DNA of 64,000 nucleotides, from positions 62,001 through 126,000 of the forward strand of contig CAVYJK010000021.1 in assembly GCA_963768765.1 (NCBI GenBank). The letters are read 5' to 3'. The position numbers and the translations under genes are program-made. Shown here piece by piece: positions 18,868-26,802 of the stretch. The notes under the pieces are model-generated. The model was given only the letters and a program-made list of their open reading frames with translations, was not told the origin of the DNA and did no database searches. Each line of letters starts with the position of its first letter. Position 1 is the first letter of the stretch. The DNA comes from DASWLF01 sp963768765. Lineage in GTDB: Bacteria; Desulfobacterota; Desulfobaccia; Desulfobaccales; 0-14-0-80-60-11.

Positions 18868-20754
18868 TTATTGCTTGGCCTTAGAATTCAGGATCGCCCG
18901 CAGTTCCTCACCTTCCAGGACTTCTTTCTCCAGCAGGATTTTGGCCGCCTTCTCCAGCAGCGGCCTTTCCCCCTCCAGGACTTCCCTAGCCCGCCGGTAG
19001 GCGCGGTCCATCAGGTTGGCCACCTCCCGGTCGATCTCCTGGGCGGTGGCTTCGCTGTAATCCTTGGTGCCCGGGGGCAGGGCGATTTCCAGGAACAGCG
19101 GGCGCCGCTCCCGCTCGAAGGTGATGGGCCCCAACTTCTCGCTCATGCCGTACTCCCGCACCATGGAGCGGGCGATGTCGGTGGCCCGGAAGAGGTCGTT
19201 CTGGGCCCCGGTGGAGATCTCGTTGAAAGTCAACTCCTCGGCCACCCGGCCCCCCATCATCACGGCCATGCGATCTTCCAGTTCCGTTTTGGTCATGAGG
19301 TAGCGGTCCTCGGTGGGGAGCTGCATGGTGTAGCCCAGGGCCCCGATGCCCCGGGGGATGATGGACACCCGGTGCACCTTGTCGGTGGTGGGCAGGGCCT
19401 CGGCCACCAGGGCGTGGCCGGTCTCGTGGTAGGCGACGATCTCCTTTTCCCGGGGGTTCATGACCCGGTTGCGTTTTTCCAGGCCGGCCACCACCCGGTC
19501 GACGGCCTCCTCGAAGTCGTCCATCTCCACCGCGGTTTTGTTCTTCCGGGCCGCCAGCAGGGCCGCCTCGTTGACGATGTTGGCCAGGTCCGAGCCCACC
19601 ATGCCGGGGGTGCGGGCTGCCAGGGTGTTCAGGTTCACGTCGGGAGAGAGTTTGATGCGGCGGGTGTGGATCTGCAAGATGTCTACCCGGCCCGGGAGGG
19701 AAGGGCGGTCCACCAGAATGTGGCGGTCGAAACGTCCGGGGCGGATGAGGGCCGGGTCCAGGATCTCCGGGCGGTTGGTGGCCGCCATCATGATGACCCC
19801 CTTGCGGGTGTCGAAGCCGTCCATTTCGGACAGCAGTTGGTTCAGGGTGTTCTCCCGTTCCTCGGGCCCCCCCATGGGGCTAAATCCCCGGGCCTTGCCG
19901 ATGGCGTCCAGCTCATCGATAAAAATGATGCAGGGGGCCTTTTCCTGGGCCGTGGCGAAGAGGTCCCGCACCCGGGCGGCCCCCACCCCCACGAACATCT
20001 CCACGAAATCAGAGCCGGACAGGCTCATAAAAGGCACCCCGGCCTCACCGGCCACGGCCCGGGCCAGCAAGGTCTTGCCGGTGCCGGGAGGGCCCACCAG
20101 CAGGACCCCCTTGGGGAGGTTACCTCCCAGCACCTGGAATTTGGCCGGGTTCTTCAAGAATTCGATGATCTCGCTCAGCTCCTCGATGGCTTCGTCCACC
20201 CCGGCCACATCGGCGAAAGTCACCTTGGTCTCGTCCTGGACGTAGATTTTGGCCCGGCTTTTGCCCACGGTCATCAGGCCGCCGGCCCCGGTGCCGATCT
20301 TGCGGAAGAAGTAAACCCAGATGCCCACCAGCAGCAACATGGGCAGCACCCAGGAAAGGAGTCCGGTGAGCCAGGTCTTCTCCGCCACGGCCCGGTATTT
20401 AAGGCTTTGCTTGTCGAGAAGCTCGATGAGATCGGTATCTTCCACCCGCACGGTGGTGAAGGTGGGCTCTTTTTTGTCGAACTGCTTCTCCAGCTTCTTG
20501 GGAAGGTCCGCGTCCTTCCTTTCCTTGGCCAGTTCCTCCAGGCCGTTTTGGAGCAGATGCCCTTTGATGGTATCGGTGCTGATAACCAGATCGTTGACGC
20601 CCTTGTTCTGCACCAGGTTGCGAAACTCGCTGTAAGAGATTTCAAAGCTCCGCTCCCCGGCGCTGTAATATTGGAAAAGGACCAGCCCCAGCATGATGGC
20701 CAGCAGATAGATTATGGAGTAGCGGGCCGCGGACGACGGCGGTTTTTCGGCCAT
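18868..20754 (-). CDS. ftsH: ATP-dependent zinc metalloprotease FtsH
   Basis: 628 residues from ATG 20754, which follows AGTGAGGTAACC and gives the usual N-terminus before the first membrane helix (IIYLLAIMLGLVLFQYY). A periplasmic loop and a second helix (LLSWVLPMLLLVGIWVYFF) come next. The AAA module has Walker A GPPGTGKT, Walker B IIFIDELDA and the SRH ATNRPEILDPALIRPGRFDR. The M41 protease domain has the zinc site HETGH. It is a membrane-anchored hexamer degrading misfolded membrane proteins and regulators. It stands alone on the minus strand. Confidence 0.97.
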   Translation of the reverse strand: MAEKPPSSAARYSIIYLLAIMLGLVLFQYYSAGERSFEISYSEFRNLVQNKGVNDLVISTDTIKGHLLQNGLEELAKERKDADLPKKLEKQFDKKEPTFTTVRVEDTDLIELLDKQSLKYRAVAEKTWLTGLLSWVLPMLLLVGIWVYFFRKIGTGAGGLMTVGKSRAKIYVQDETKVTFADVAGVDEAIEELSEIIEFLKNPAKFQVLGGNLPKGVLLVGPPGTGKTLLARAVAGEAGVPFMSLSGSDFVEMFVGVGAARVRDLFATAQEKAPCIIFIDELDAIGKARGFSPMGGPEERENTLNQLLSEMDGFDTRKGVIMMAATNRPEILDPALIRPGRFDRHILVDRPSLPGRVDILQIHTRRIKLSPDVNLNTLAARTPGMVGSDLANIVNEAALLAARKNKTAVEMDDFEEAVDRVVAGLEKRNRVMNPREKEIVAYHETGHALVAEALPTTDKVHRVSIIPRGIGALGYTMQLPTEDRYLMTKTELEDRMAVMMGGRVAEELTFNEISTGAQNDLFRATDIARSMVREYGMSEKLGPITFERERRPLFLEIALPPGTKDYSEATAQEIDREVANLMDRAYRRAREVLEGERPLLEKAAKILLEKEVLEGEELRAILNSKAKQ

Positions 20755-21151
20755 GGTTACCTCACTGAAATCATAATATAATGACTTTGGGCGGATTGGC
20801 AACCATACTTCCGGGATAGCCTTGCCAACGGCGGTCAAGACCCCTATGTTTTAGAAAAACGACCGGGATCCGCGGGAAGGTTCCAGGGGCAAGCATTCCT
20901 GCCCCAGGGGGGCAACGAAGCGGGAAAATCTGGAACAGCCGCCCTCGGCTGTCTTGAAAGAAGGGGGCCTTCGCCACCCTACATTTGATCGCCTTTGCCA
21001 ACCCCTGGCCTTGGCTGAAAGCTGACTGCCGATAGCTTCTTCCCAAACCTGTCCTCGGGAGGCCATGGGAGCCGCCTTCTCCTTAAAGATGGCGAAATTG
21101 ACGGCGGTTACCGGTGGCCGGCTTGGCCTATCCGGTTGAAAAGGAGGCAAG
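20755..21151. other. Gap between divergent ftsH and the SIMPL-domain gene, no feature recognised
   Basis: 397 bp with no convincing coding frame. It should hold the promoters of both divergent genes, but no clear -35/-10 pair was found by eye. Confidence 0.5.
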
Positions 21152-21868
21152 ATGCAGCCACTCGGCTTCAAGCACCTGTTAGTCGCCGCCTTGATGGCGA
21201 CGCTTAGCCTTTCGCCGGGTTGGGCGGCGGAGGTGCCTGCGCCCCCCACCGTCAGCGTGGAAGCGGAAGGCAAAGTCGTGGCCAGGCCGGATATGGCCAC
21301 CCTGAACCTGGACGTGGAGACCCAGGCCGCCACCGCGGAGGCGGCCTCCACGGAAAACGCCGGCCGGGCCCAGGCTCTGCTGGCGGCCCTGAAGAAGGCC
21401 CTGGGACCGGAAGACAAGGTGCGGACCCTCAGCTTTCGGGTCCTACCGGTGCGGGCCCCCCGGGACAAGACCAATCCCCAGGCAATTAAGGGCTACCAGG
21501 CGGTCCACCGCTTCCAGGTGGAGGTCCGGGACCTGGGGCACCTGGGGCGGGTCATCGACACGGCTCTTGCCGGCGGCGCCTCCCAAATCAACGGGCCCTA
21601 CTGGGGCCACTCCCGCCCGGAAGAGCTGCAGCGGCAGGCGGCGGTGGACGCCTTCGTCCGGGCCCGGCACCTGGCCGAAGCCCTGGCCCAGGCCGCGGGC
21701 CTGAAAATCCAGGGAGTGGAAAGGATTGTCACCGGCGTGCGCCTTATGCCGCTGAGAGCCGCGGGGGAAGGCTACCTGGCCGCCAAAGCGGCCGGGCCCA
21801 CCCCCATAGAAGTGGGGGAAGAGGAGATCAAGGCCAACGTCCAGGCGGTCTTCCGGTTGACCCCGTGA
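21152..21868 (+). CDS. SIMPL domain (DUF541) periplasmic protein
   Basis: 238 residues with an N-terminal signal peptide (LLVAALMATLSLSPGWAA) and the DUF541 pattern starting PPTVSVEAEGKVVARPDMATLNL, with GYQAVHRFQVEVRDL in the middle. SIMPL-domain proteins are exported, form ring-like oligomers and are linked to oxidative stress in a few bacteria; the role here is unknown. A strong AAAGGAGGCAAG site precedes the ATG. Confidence 0.85.
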   Translation: MQPLGFKHLLVAALMATLSLSPGWAAEVPAPPTVSVEAEGKVVARPDMATLNLDVETQAATAEAASTENAGRAQALLAALKKALGPEDKVRTLSFRVLPVRAPRDKTNPQAIKGYQAVHRFQVEVRDLGHLGRVIDTALAGGASQINGPYWGHSRPEELQRQAAVDAFVRARHLAEALAQAAGLKIQGVERIVTGVRLMPLRAAGEGYLAAKAAGPTPIEVGEEEIKANVQAVFRLTP

Positions 21869-21950
21869 GCCTTTTGCCGCCGGCGACTATTTACAAACCG
21901 GCATTAAATGTTATTATTTTTAAATAAATATCTTTCCTGGAGGCAGTTAA

Positions 21951-22178
21951 GTGAGCGATATAAAAGCAGCGGTAGAGCAGGCCTTGGCCAAGATCCGCCC
22001 CTTGTTGCAGCGTGACGGCGGGGATATTGAACTCGTCGAGGTGACCGACGGGGTGGTTAAAGTGCGCTTAACCGGCGCCTGCAAAGGCTGTCCCATGTCC
22101 CAGATGACCCTGAAACAGGGAGTGGAAAAACTCCTGATGAAGGAAGTCCCGGGCCTCACGTCAGTACAGGCAGTGTAA
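21951..22178 (+). CDS. NifU C-terminal domain Fe-S scaffold (Nfu-type)
   Basis: 75 residues corresponding to the stand-alone NifU-like domain that carries a transient [4Fe-4S] cluster for delivery to apoproteins. The cluster-binding pair is CKGC in LTGACKGCPMSQMTL, preceded by RDGGDIELVEV. The GTG start at 21951 follows TGGAGGCAG. A supply of Fe-S clusters fits the many Fe-S enzymes in this window. Confidence 0.93.
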   Translation: MSDIKAAVEQALAKIRPLLQRDGGDIELVEVTDGVVKVRLTGACKGCPMSQMTLKQGVEKLLMKEVPGLTSVQAV

Positions 22179-22316
22179 GGGCCAGGGGGCTGCGGCGCCG
22201 CCCCGGCCGCCAGCAGCCTTGGAGGCTAAGCGGCAGCCGCCTCCGGGGCCTGAGAGCCCGGGTCCTGGCCAATAGTGCTTGACATCACGCCCTAACCCGA
22301 CATAATTACTTGACGT

Positions 22317-22392
22317 GGGGATGTAGCTCAGCTGGAAGAGCGCCTGCTTCGCATGCAGGAGGTCAGGGGTTCAAATCCCCTCATCTCCACCA
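22317..22392 (+). tRNA. tRNA-Ala (anticodon CGC)
   Basis: 76 nt fold into a full cloverleaf. The acceptor stem is GGGGATG paired with CATCTCC and contains the G3-U70 wobble that identifies alanine tRNAs. The anticodon arm is CCTGC-TTCGCAT-GCAGG with CGC at positions 34-36. The T-arm reads GGGGTTCAAATCCCC. Discriminator A and an encoded CCA end the gene. It is followed at once by an intrinsic terminator. Confidence 0.95.
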
Positions 22393-22400
22393 CAGATTTC

Positions 22401-22426
22401 GGCCACTTAGGTGGCCTTTTCTTTTT
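22401..22426 (+). terminator. Intrinsic terminator of tRNA-Ala
   Basis: GGCCAC-TTAG-GTGGCC stem-loop followed by TTTTCTTTTT, starting 8 bp after the tRNA. Confidence 0.9.
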
Positions 22427-22536
22427 GCAAGTCAGGCTTATTGAGTAGCCCTGAGGATGAAAATACTCCTTGACAAATGCATTTTAAAATACATATTAAT
22501 ACATATAATTTGGCATATCAAATTTGGGGTGGGTTC

Positions 22537-22734
22537 ATGAGAACAACGCTTAACATAGAAGACGAATTGCTGGCCAGGGCGGCCGAGTTGACGGGTATTA
22601 AGGAGAAAACCTCTCTGGTCAGACTCGGCCTGGAAGCCCTGATAGCCAGGGAAAGCGCCAAAAGACTTGCTGCCTTGGGGGGGACCGAGAAGAATTTAGA
22701 GATGATCCCTCGCCGAAGGGTGGAAGATAGCTAA
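22537..22734 (+). CDS. vapB: Type II antitoxin, VapB family
   Basis: 65 residues starting at ATG 22537. The N-terminus RTTLNIEDELLARAAELTG is the ribbon-helix-helix type seen in VapB antitoxins with LVRLGLEALI after it. The C-terminal tail (IPRRRVEDS) would bind the toxin. It lies 1 bp before vapC. Such pairs autoregulate; the AT-rich 60 bp upstream is a likely operator but no clear palindrome was seen. Confidence 0.85.
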   Translation: MRTTLNIEDELLARAAELTGIKEKTSLVRLGLEALIARESAKRLAALGGTEKNLEMIPRRRVEDS

Positions 22735-22735
22735 C

Positions 22736-23092
22736 ATGGTCCTGGTGGACACTTCGGTTTGGGTGGCGCATCTGCGGCAAGGGGCCATCAGGCTGGAAGC
22801 GCTGCTCAATGAAGGCCGGGTCGTTTGCCATCCCTTCATCGTCGGCGAACTCGCATGCGGCAATCTCAAGAACAGGTCTGAAATTCTTGTCCTGCTGCAA
22901 GCGCTCCCCCAGGCAATCCGGGCAGAGCATGAAGAAGTGATGCGGTTTATCGAAAATTATCGCCTTATGGGAAAAGGCCTGGGGTACATTGATATGCACT
23001 TACTGGCTTCGGCTCTTTTGACCAAGGTTCCCCTCTGGACCCTGGATAAAAAGCTCAATGAGGTTGCGGTAAAGCTGGAGTTGGCACCTTGA
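22736..23092 (+). CDS. vapC: Type II toxin, VapC PIN-domain ribonuclease
   Basis: 118 residues with the PIN-domain acidic set: VLVDTSVWVAHL (Asp5), FIVGELACG (Glu), YIDMHLLASALL (Asp) and WTLDKKLNEVA (Asp). VapC toxins cleave tRNA or rRNA and are held inactive by VapB encoded just upstream. The family length is normal and the gene looks intact. Confidence 0.9.
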   Translation: MVLVDTSVWVAHLRQGAIRLEALLNEGRVVCHPFIVGELACGNLKNRSEILVLLQALPQAIRAEHEEVMRFIENYRLMGKGLGYIDMHLLASALLTKVPLWTLDKKLNEVAVKLELAP

Positions 23093-23134
23093 TCTGATCA
23101 ATGTTGAGATCGAGTGGAGTTTGGTAGGGTGAGA

Positions 23135-23373
23135 AATCTCTTGCCCCTTTCGGAAGATTTAATCATCATGCAGGCAGTGGCCCATCGGCCCCGAAACTTA
23201 GAAGATATCGAGGCTTTTTTGAATGCTCACCCCAAATGAATCTCCGGCGGGTCCGATGGTGGGCACGGGAATTCTCTGGGGTCCTGGAGATGCAGGAAAT
23301 TTTAAAAGACCCGGAAGCTTTGCTATCCCATAGACGCAAACAACGTAAAAATAGATTGTTTAATAAAAGCTGA
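23135..23373 (+). pseudogene. Remnant of a nucleotidyltransferase-type protein (C-terminal part)
   Basis: Reading in one frame from 23135 gives LPLSEDLIIMQAVAHRPRN followed by LEDIEAFLNAHPK and a stop. Shifting by one base continues as NLRRVRWWAREFSGVLEM and runs to a stop at 23371. This text resembles the C-terminal half of nucleotidyltransferase/AbiEii-like proteins, recognised by eye only. The N-terminal catalytic part is missing. The position next to vapBC fits a decayed defence or toxin-antitoxin locus. Confidence 0.45.
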
Positions 23374-23471
23374 ATTTCATGATTAGTTGCTTCCATGGAC
23401 TTGAATTAAAATGGTCATTTTTCTATGCAATGTAGATCAGAACTGCTATTTCTAAACAGGAAGGAGAGTAT

Positions 23472-24899
23472 ATGAAAAAAGAAATGCCATTTGAAAAACC
23501 TTATCTGAAAAGATTATTTATTATAGTATTTCTCATTTCATGTTTATCCTTTTGGCTTCATAATGGTTCTGCAGGTTCTAATTCATTCCGCGTTGGAATT
23601 ATTGGTGACCAAACCGGAACATACTATAAAAATAAGAAACCAGATTTAGAAAAGGCATATGCTGCCCTTGAAAAAGGAGTAGATATATTATTTAAGCAGA
23701 ATGTTCAACTTATTCTTCATGTAGGTGACATTGTGGAGAGCGATGAGGAATGCGATGAAATTTATAAACAGAATTTTAATAAGGCCACGGGAATATTAGA
23801 TAAAAAATATAAGAACTTCTGGTATCTTACGCCAGGCGATCATGATGTTAATCCGCCGAAGGATTATCAGTTCGGTTCAACTAATCGTTCAAGGGAAACA
23901 TTATTTAAAAATCTTTATGCTTCACGTTTTCAAAAGGTTAAAAAACATCTTTATTATAGTTTCGATTTTAATGGCTATCATTTTGTTGCGTTATATTCGC
24001 ATGAGAATCTCCGTGTTGATCCGAGATGGGGTAATATTTTTATGGCCCGCATCTCAGAAGAGCAACTTAAATGGCTTGATAATGATCTTAAGAAGCACAG
24101 TAATTCTAAAGGAATCGTTGTCTTTTTACATCAGCCTTTATGGTATAATTGGAGTGCATGGAGTAAAGTTCATGAAGTTTTACGCAAATATCGTGTAATT
24201 ACGGTAATTGCAGGACATTTTCATTATAATCAGGATGAGGGTTATTTGGATGGAATAAGATATATAATTGTTGGTGCGACGGGAGGAACCCTTAAACAAG
24301 CAAGTCGTGACGCCGGGAACGCTTGGCAAGTAACGGTCATGAATATTGAAGATACCAAAGTAAATTTTGAGCTACTTTCACTGAATGATTCAAAACCACT
24401 ACATTTCACACCTCGAATTGACATGGATAGGATACAAGCCATCGATACAATGTTGGGTTACTTATCAACAGAAAACAAAATATATTTAAAAGATAATCAT
24501 CTAATTGATAAGTGTGACACAAATGAGCCAGCCACATTAAACCTTGCCTTAGGTAATCCGATTGATTTACCCATTGAAGTCGATCTTAAACTAAATGCTA
24601 AGAATATAGAATTGTCTTCTGCTGCTTTTCTGCCGGATTTCTGTCAAACAAATGATTATAGTTTCAAGTGTGTCTTACCTCCTGGTAAAGGTGTGGTATC
24701 ATCAAACCTGTCTGATGTTCAACTAACTTTCAATTGCGCTGTCCCGAAGCCAATTTGGACGGCACATCCAGTTATCACCGGGGCGGTGCAACCGGGAGAC
24801 GAGCTTAAGTTAAATGTTCATTTATCTTTTCAAGGGCAATCCGGAACGTTATTTGTGGAAAGGGATCTTGTTACAACGATAAAGAGCTGTAATAAATAA
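23472..24899 (+). CDS. Exported metallophosphoesterase (calcineurin-like)
   Basis: 475 residues, visibly AT-rich compared with its neighbours. An N-terminal hydrophobic segment (LFIIVFLISCLSFWL) suggests export or anchoring. Metallophosphoesterase landmarks appear in order: GIIGDQTG near residue 42, LHVGDIVES near residue 80, TPGDHDVN near residue 121, FLHQPLW, and GHFHYNQ near residue 255. The first motif has DxQ where DxH is usual, and the third has GDHD where GNH[DE] is usual. The last 120 residues form no recognised domain. The AGGAGAG site 5 bp before the ATG is strong. Base composition suggests recent transfer. Confidence 0.78.
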   Translation: MKKEMPFEKPYLKRLFIIVFLISCLSFWLHNGSAGSNSFRVGIIGDQTGTYYKNKKPDLEKAYAALEKGVDILFKQNVQLILHVGDIVESDEECDEIYKQNFNKATGILDKKYKNFWYLTPGDHDVNPPKDYQFGSTNRSRETLFKNLYASRFQKVKKHLYYSFDFNGYHFVALYSHENLRVDPRWGNIFMARISEEQLKWLDNDLKKHSNSKGIVVFLHQPLWYNWSAWSKVHEVLRKYRVITVIAGHFHYNQDEGYLDGIRYIIVGATGGTLKQASRDAGNAWQVTVMNIEDTKVNFELLSLNDSKPLHFTPRIDMDRIQAIDTMLGYLSTENKIYLKDNHLIDKCDTNEPATLNLALGNPIDLPIEVDLKLNAKNIELSSAAFLPDFCQTNDYSFKCVLPPGKGVVSSNLSDVQLTFNCAVPKPIWTAHPVITGAVQPGDELKLNVHLSFQGQSGTLFVERDLVTTIKSCNK

Positions 24900-25010
24900 G
24901 GAAGTAAAGAGTTTTGCTTGACAGTGAAGTGGTGCGAAATAAACCTTATCGCTGAATGGTGAAAGGACTGATAGCAAAGGAAAGGAAGCCTATCTTCAAG
25001 GAGTTTAGGA

Positions 25011-26414
25011 ATGAAAAACACACGCCATAGCTATCCGAAATTTCATGGATCTCTCCTCATCTTCTTTCTCCTCATTTATATTCTTTTCGCATGCCAAGCC
25101 GGACAGAGCAAAAATACTCAGCCGGTTATAGAAGACCAGCGAACTTGGGCTATTTATGGATCGATAGTAACAGATGAAGGCGCAAAGGAGGGTTGGCTCC
25201 TTTTCGACCGAAGGGGGATCTCAGGCGTTTTCTGCTCCGAAGATCAGATTCCCAAGGACGCGCGCATTATTAAGTACAATGGTTATATCTTTCCCGGGCT
25301 TATCGACAATCATAATCACGCTCAGTGGAATGCCCTTCCGCGATGGCGCGCCCCGGGTGGCAGGACCTTTCAAAGTCGCTACGAGTGGCTTGACCCGAAT
25401 TATAAAGATTACAGAGAGAATGTTAATAACATCTATTATAAGACGATTCACGATGCTAATCTCGAGTATGCCTCCCTCAAATACGCCGAAATCCGCGCTT
25501 TGATCGGCGGGACTACCATTATCCAATCAACCTACCGTAGCCCGGAACCGCCATTTTTGGTGCGAAACCTTGACGTGACCTATAGCGCAGACTCCCGGAT
25601 TCAGGATATCACCAAAATAACGGAAGAAGAGATTCTGCGTTTCAAGACAGGCTTCGCGGCGGGAAAGCTTCGGCGAGTTTTCCTGCATATTGGCGAGGGA
25701 AAGACCACTGACCCGAAATGCCGGAAAGAATTCGCTGAATTGGAAAATAGAGGGCTCGTGCGTCCAGGGGTGGTTATCATCCATGGGATCGCCCTTACTC
25801 GAAAGGATTTCCGGAAGATGGCCAAGGCCAGGGTCTTCCTCGTCTGGTCACCTAAGAGTAACGAGGTTCTTTACAAAGAGACAGTCAAGATTCTTGAGGC
25901 CCTGGATGAAGGGGTTACGGTTGCCGTTGCCCCTGATTGGACAATAACGGGATCCAACAATGTGCTTGAGGAACTCAAGGTGGCCTACAAATATTCGAAA
26001 AAGCACCTGGGCGGAAAAATCACCCCTCATCAACTTTTTAAGATGAGCACCTCGGATGCGGCAAAAGTCGCGGGGGTGGAAGAGCGTCTGGGCAGCATCG
26101 CCTTCGGCTATGCGGCCGATTTTTTCCTTGCTCCCAAGCTGGATGCGAATCCATACGAGAGCCTTCTAAAGACTTCTCCAAAGCATATTCATCTCGTCTT
26201 TATAGACGGTGTTCCTCTATACGGAGATCCGGAAGAACTCGAGAAATGGGTGCCGGCCGATTCTCTGGACAAGATTGAAGTGGAGAAGTCGGAAAAGGCC
26301 CTCCTCTTGAAGGGAGATCCGCAATCTGTGCCGTACAGCAATCAAAGATATGAAGATCTGGTGAATATTTTGCGGGCCTCCCTGCCAAAACTTGCTCCAC
26401 TTATAGCACGATAA
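25011..26414 (+). CDS. Amidohydrolase-family lipoprotein
   Basis: 467 residues. The N-terminus is a lipoprotein signal with the cysteine in LFACQAG. The amidohydrolase barrel starts with FPGLIDNHNHAQWN, giving the metal-binding HxH at residues 101 and 103. VVIIHGIALTRKDF supplies the later His strand, and VAVAPDWTITGSNN the catalytic Asp region. The C-terminal GYAADFFL is typical of the composite beta domain. It is closest to imidazolonepropionase-like amidohydrolases, and the substrate is unknown. It lies 111 bp after the metallophosphoesterase on the same strand and is less AT-rich than that gene, so the pair may have different origins. Confidence 0.75.
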   Translation: MKNTRHSYPKFHGSLLIFFLLIYILFACQAGQSKNTQPVIEDQRTWAIYGSIVTDEGAKEGWLLFDRRGISGVFCSEDQIPKDARIIKYNGYIFPGLIDNHNHAQWNALPRWRAPGGRTFQSRYEWLDPNYKDYRENVNNIYYKTIHDANLEYASLKYAEIRALIGGTTIIQSTYRSPEPPFLVRNLDVTYSADSRIQDITKITEEEILRFKTGFAAGKLRRVFLHIGEGKTTDPKCRKEFAELENRGLVRPGVVIIHGIALTRKDFRKMAKARVFLVWSPKSNEVLYKETVKILEALDEGVTVAVAPDWTITGSNNVLEELKVAYKYSKKHLGGKITPHQLFKMSTSDAAKVAGVEERLGSIAFGYAADFFLAPKLDANPYESLLKTSPKHIHLVFIDGVPLYGDPEELEKWVPADSLDKIEVEKSEKALLLKGDPQSVPYSNQRYEDLVNILRASLPKLAPLIAR

Positions 26415-26438
26415 TGGCTTAAGAAATTAAGAAAAGGG

Positions 26439-26468
26439 CCGGCAATCGTAAGATTGCCGGTTTTTTTT
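26439..26468 (+). terminator. Intrinsic terminator after the amidohydrolase gene
   Basis: CCGGCAATC-GTAA-GATTGCCGG stem-loop followed by eight T residues, 24 bp after the stop codon. Confidence 0.92.
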
Positions 26469-26531
26469 CTTGACAAGGCAAAGGGGAATGCATAAAATGC
26501 ACAAAAAGCATAGATTTAAAAGGGCTCTCCC

Positions 26532-26802
26532 ATGATCATGGTCCGCATCCAGACCCTGGCAAATGAGATTGGCGTTCACCGGAATACCATCCGCAACTGG
26601 ATAAAGACCGGCAAGATCGCCGCCACCCAGGGGCCGGGCAAAGGCCTGGTGTTTTCTCCCGGAGAGCTTCGCCCGCCTCTGCCAGGATTTCCAACTGGCC
26701 CCCCAGAGTCTCCGGCCCCGGGAGTTGGCCAGGCAACCGGCGGAGACGGCCCCCGCCCCCCCCACCCCGGCGCTCGGCTCCAACCCCCTGACCGGAGGAA
26801 CC
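26532..26802 (+). CDS. Small helix-turn-helix segment, frameshifted, running into the FrhB-type gene
   Basis: The ATG at 26532 opens a MerR/excisionase-like HTH: IQTLANEIGVHRNTIRNWI, then KTGKIAATQGPGKGLVFSPGE. At 26667-26669 the protein-like text moves to the next frame (FARLCQDFQLAPQSLRPREL). That frame has no stop and continues through a Pro/Ala-rich stretch into the FrhB-type protein starting at 26803. So either a small regulator gene carries a frameshift, or the corrected locus encodes an HTH-FrhB fusion of about 460 residues. Confidence 0.5.

Noticed and set aside
18871..20781. A 636-codon open frame on the strand opposite ftsH
   Set aside because: Its composition (Gly, His, Gln, Val rich, no domain) is what the reverse of a GC-rich gene gives. 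FtsH motifs are unambiguous on the other strand. The same applies to the long antisense frames over dinB, fhs and the CODH genes and to the 640-codon shifted frame inside cooS at 39.4-41.3 kb.
22317..26531. Attachment-site repeat of the tRNA-Ala 3' end marking an island
   Set aside because: I looked for a second copy of the T-arm/acceptor sequence downstream and found none inside the window, and no integrase gene is present.
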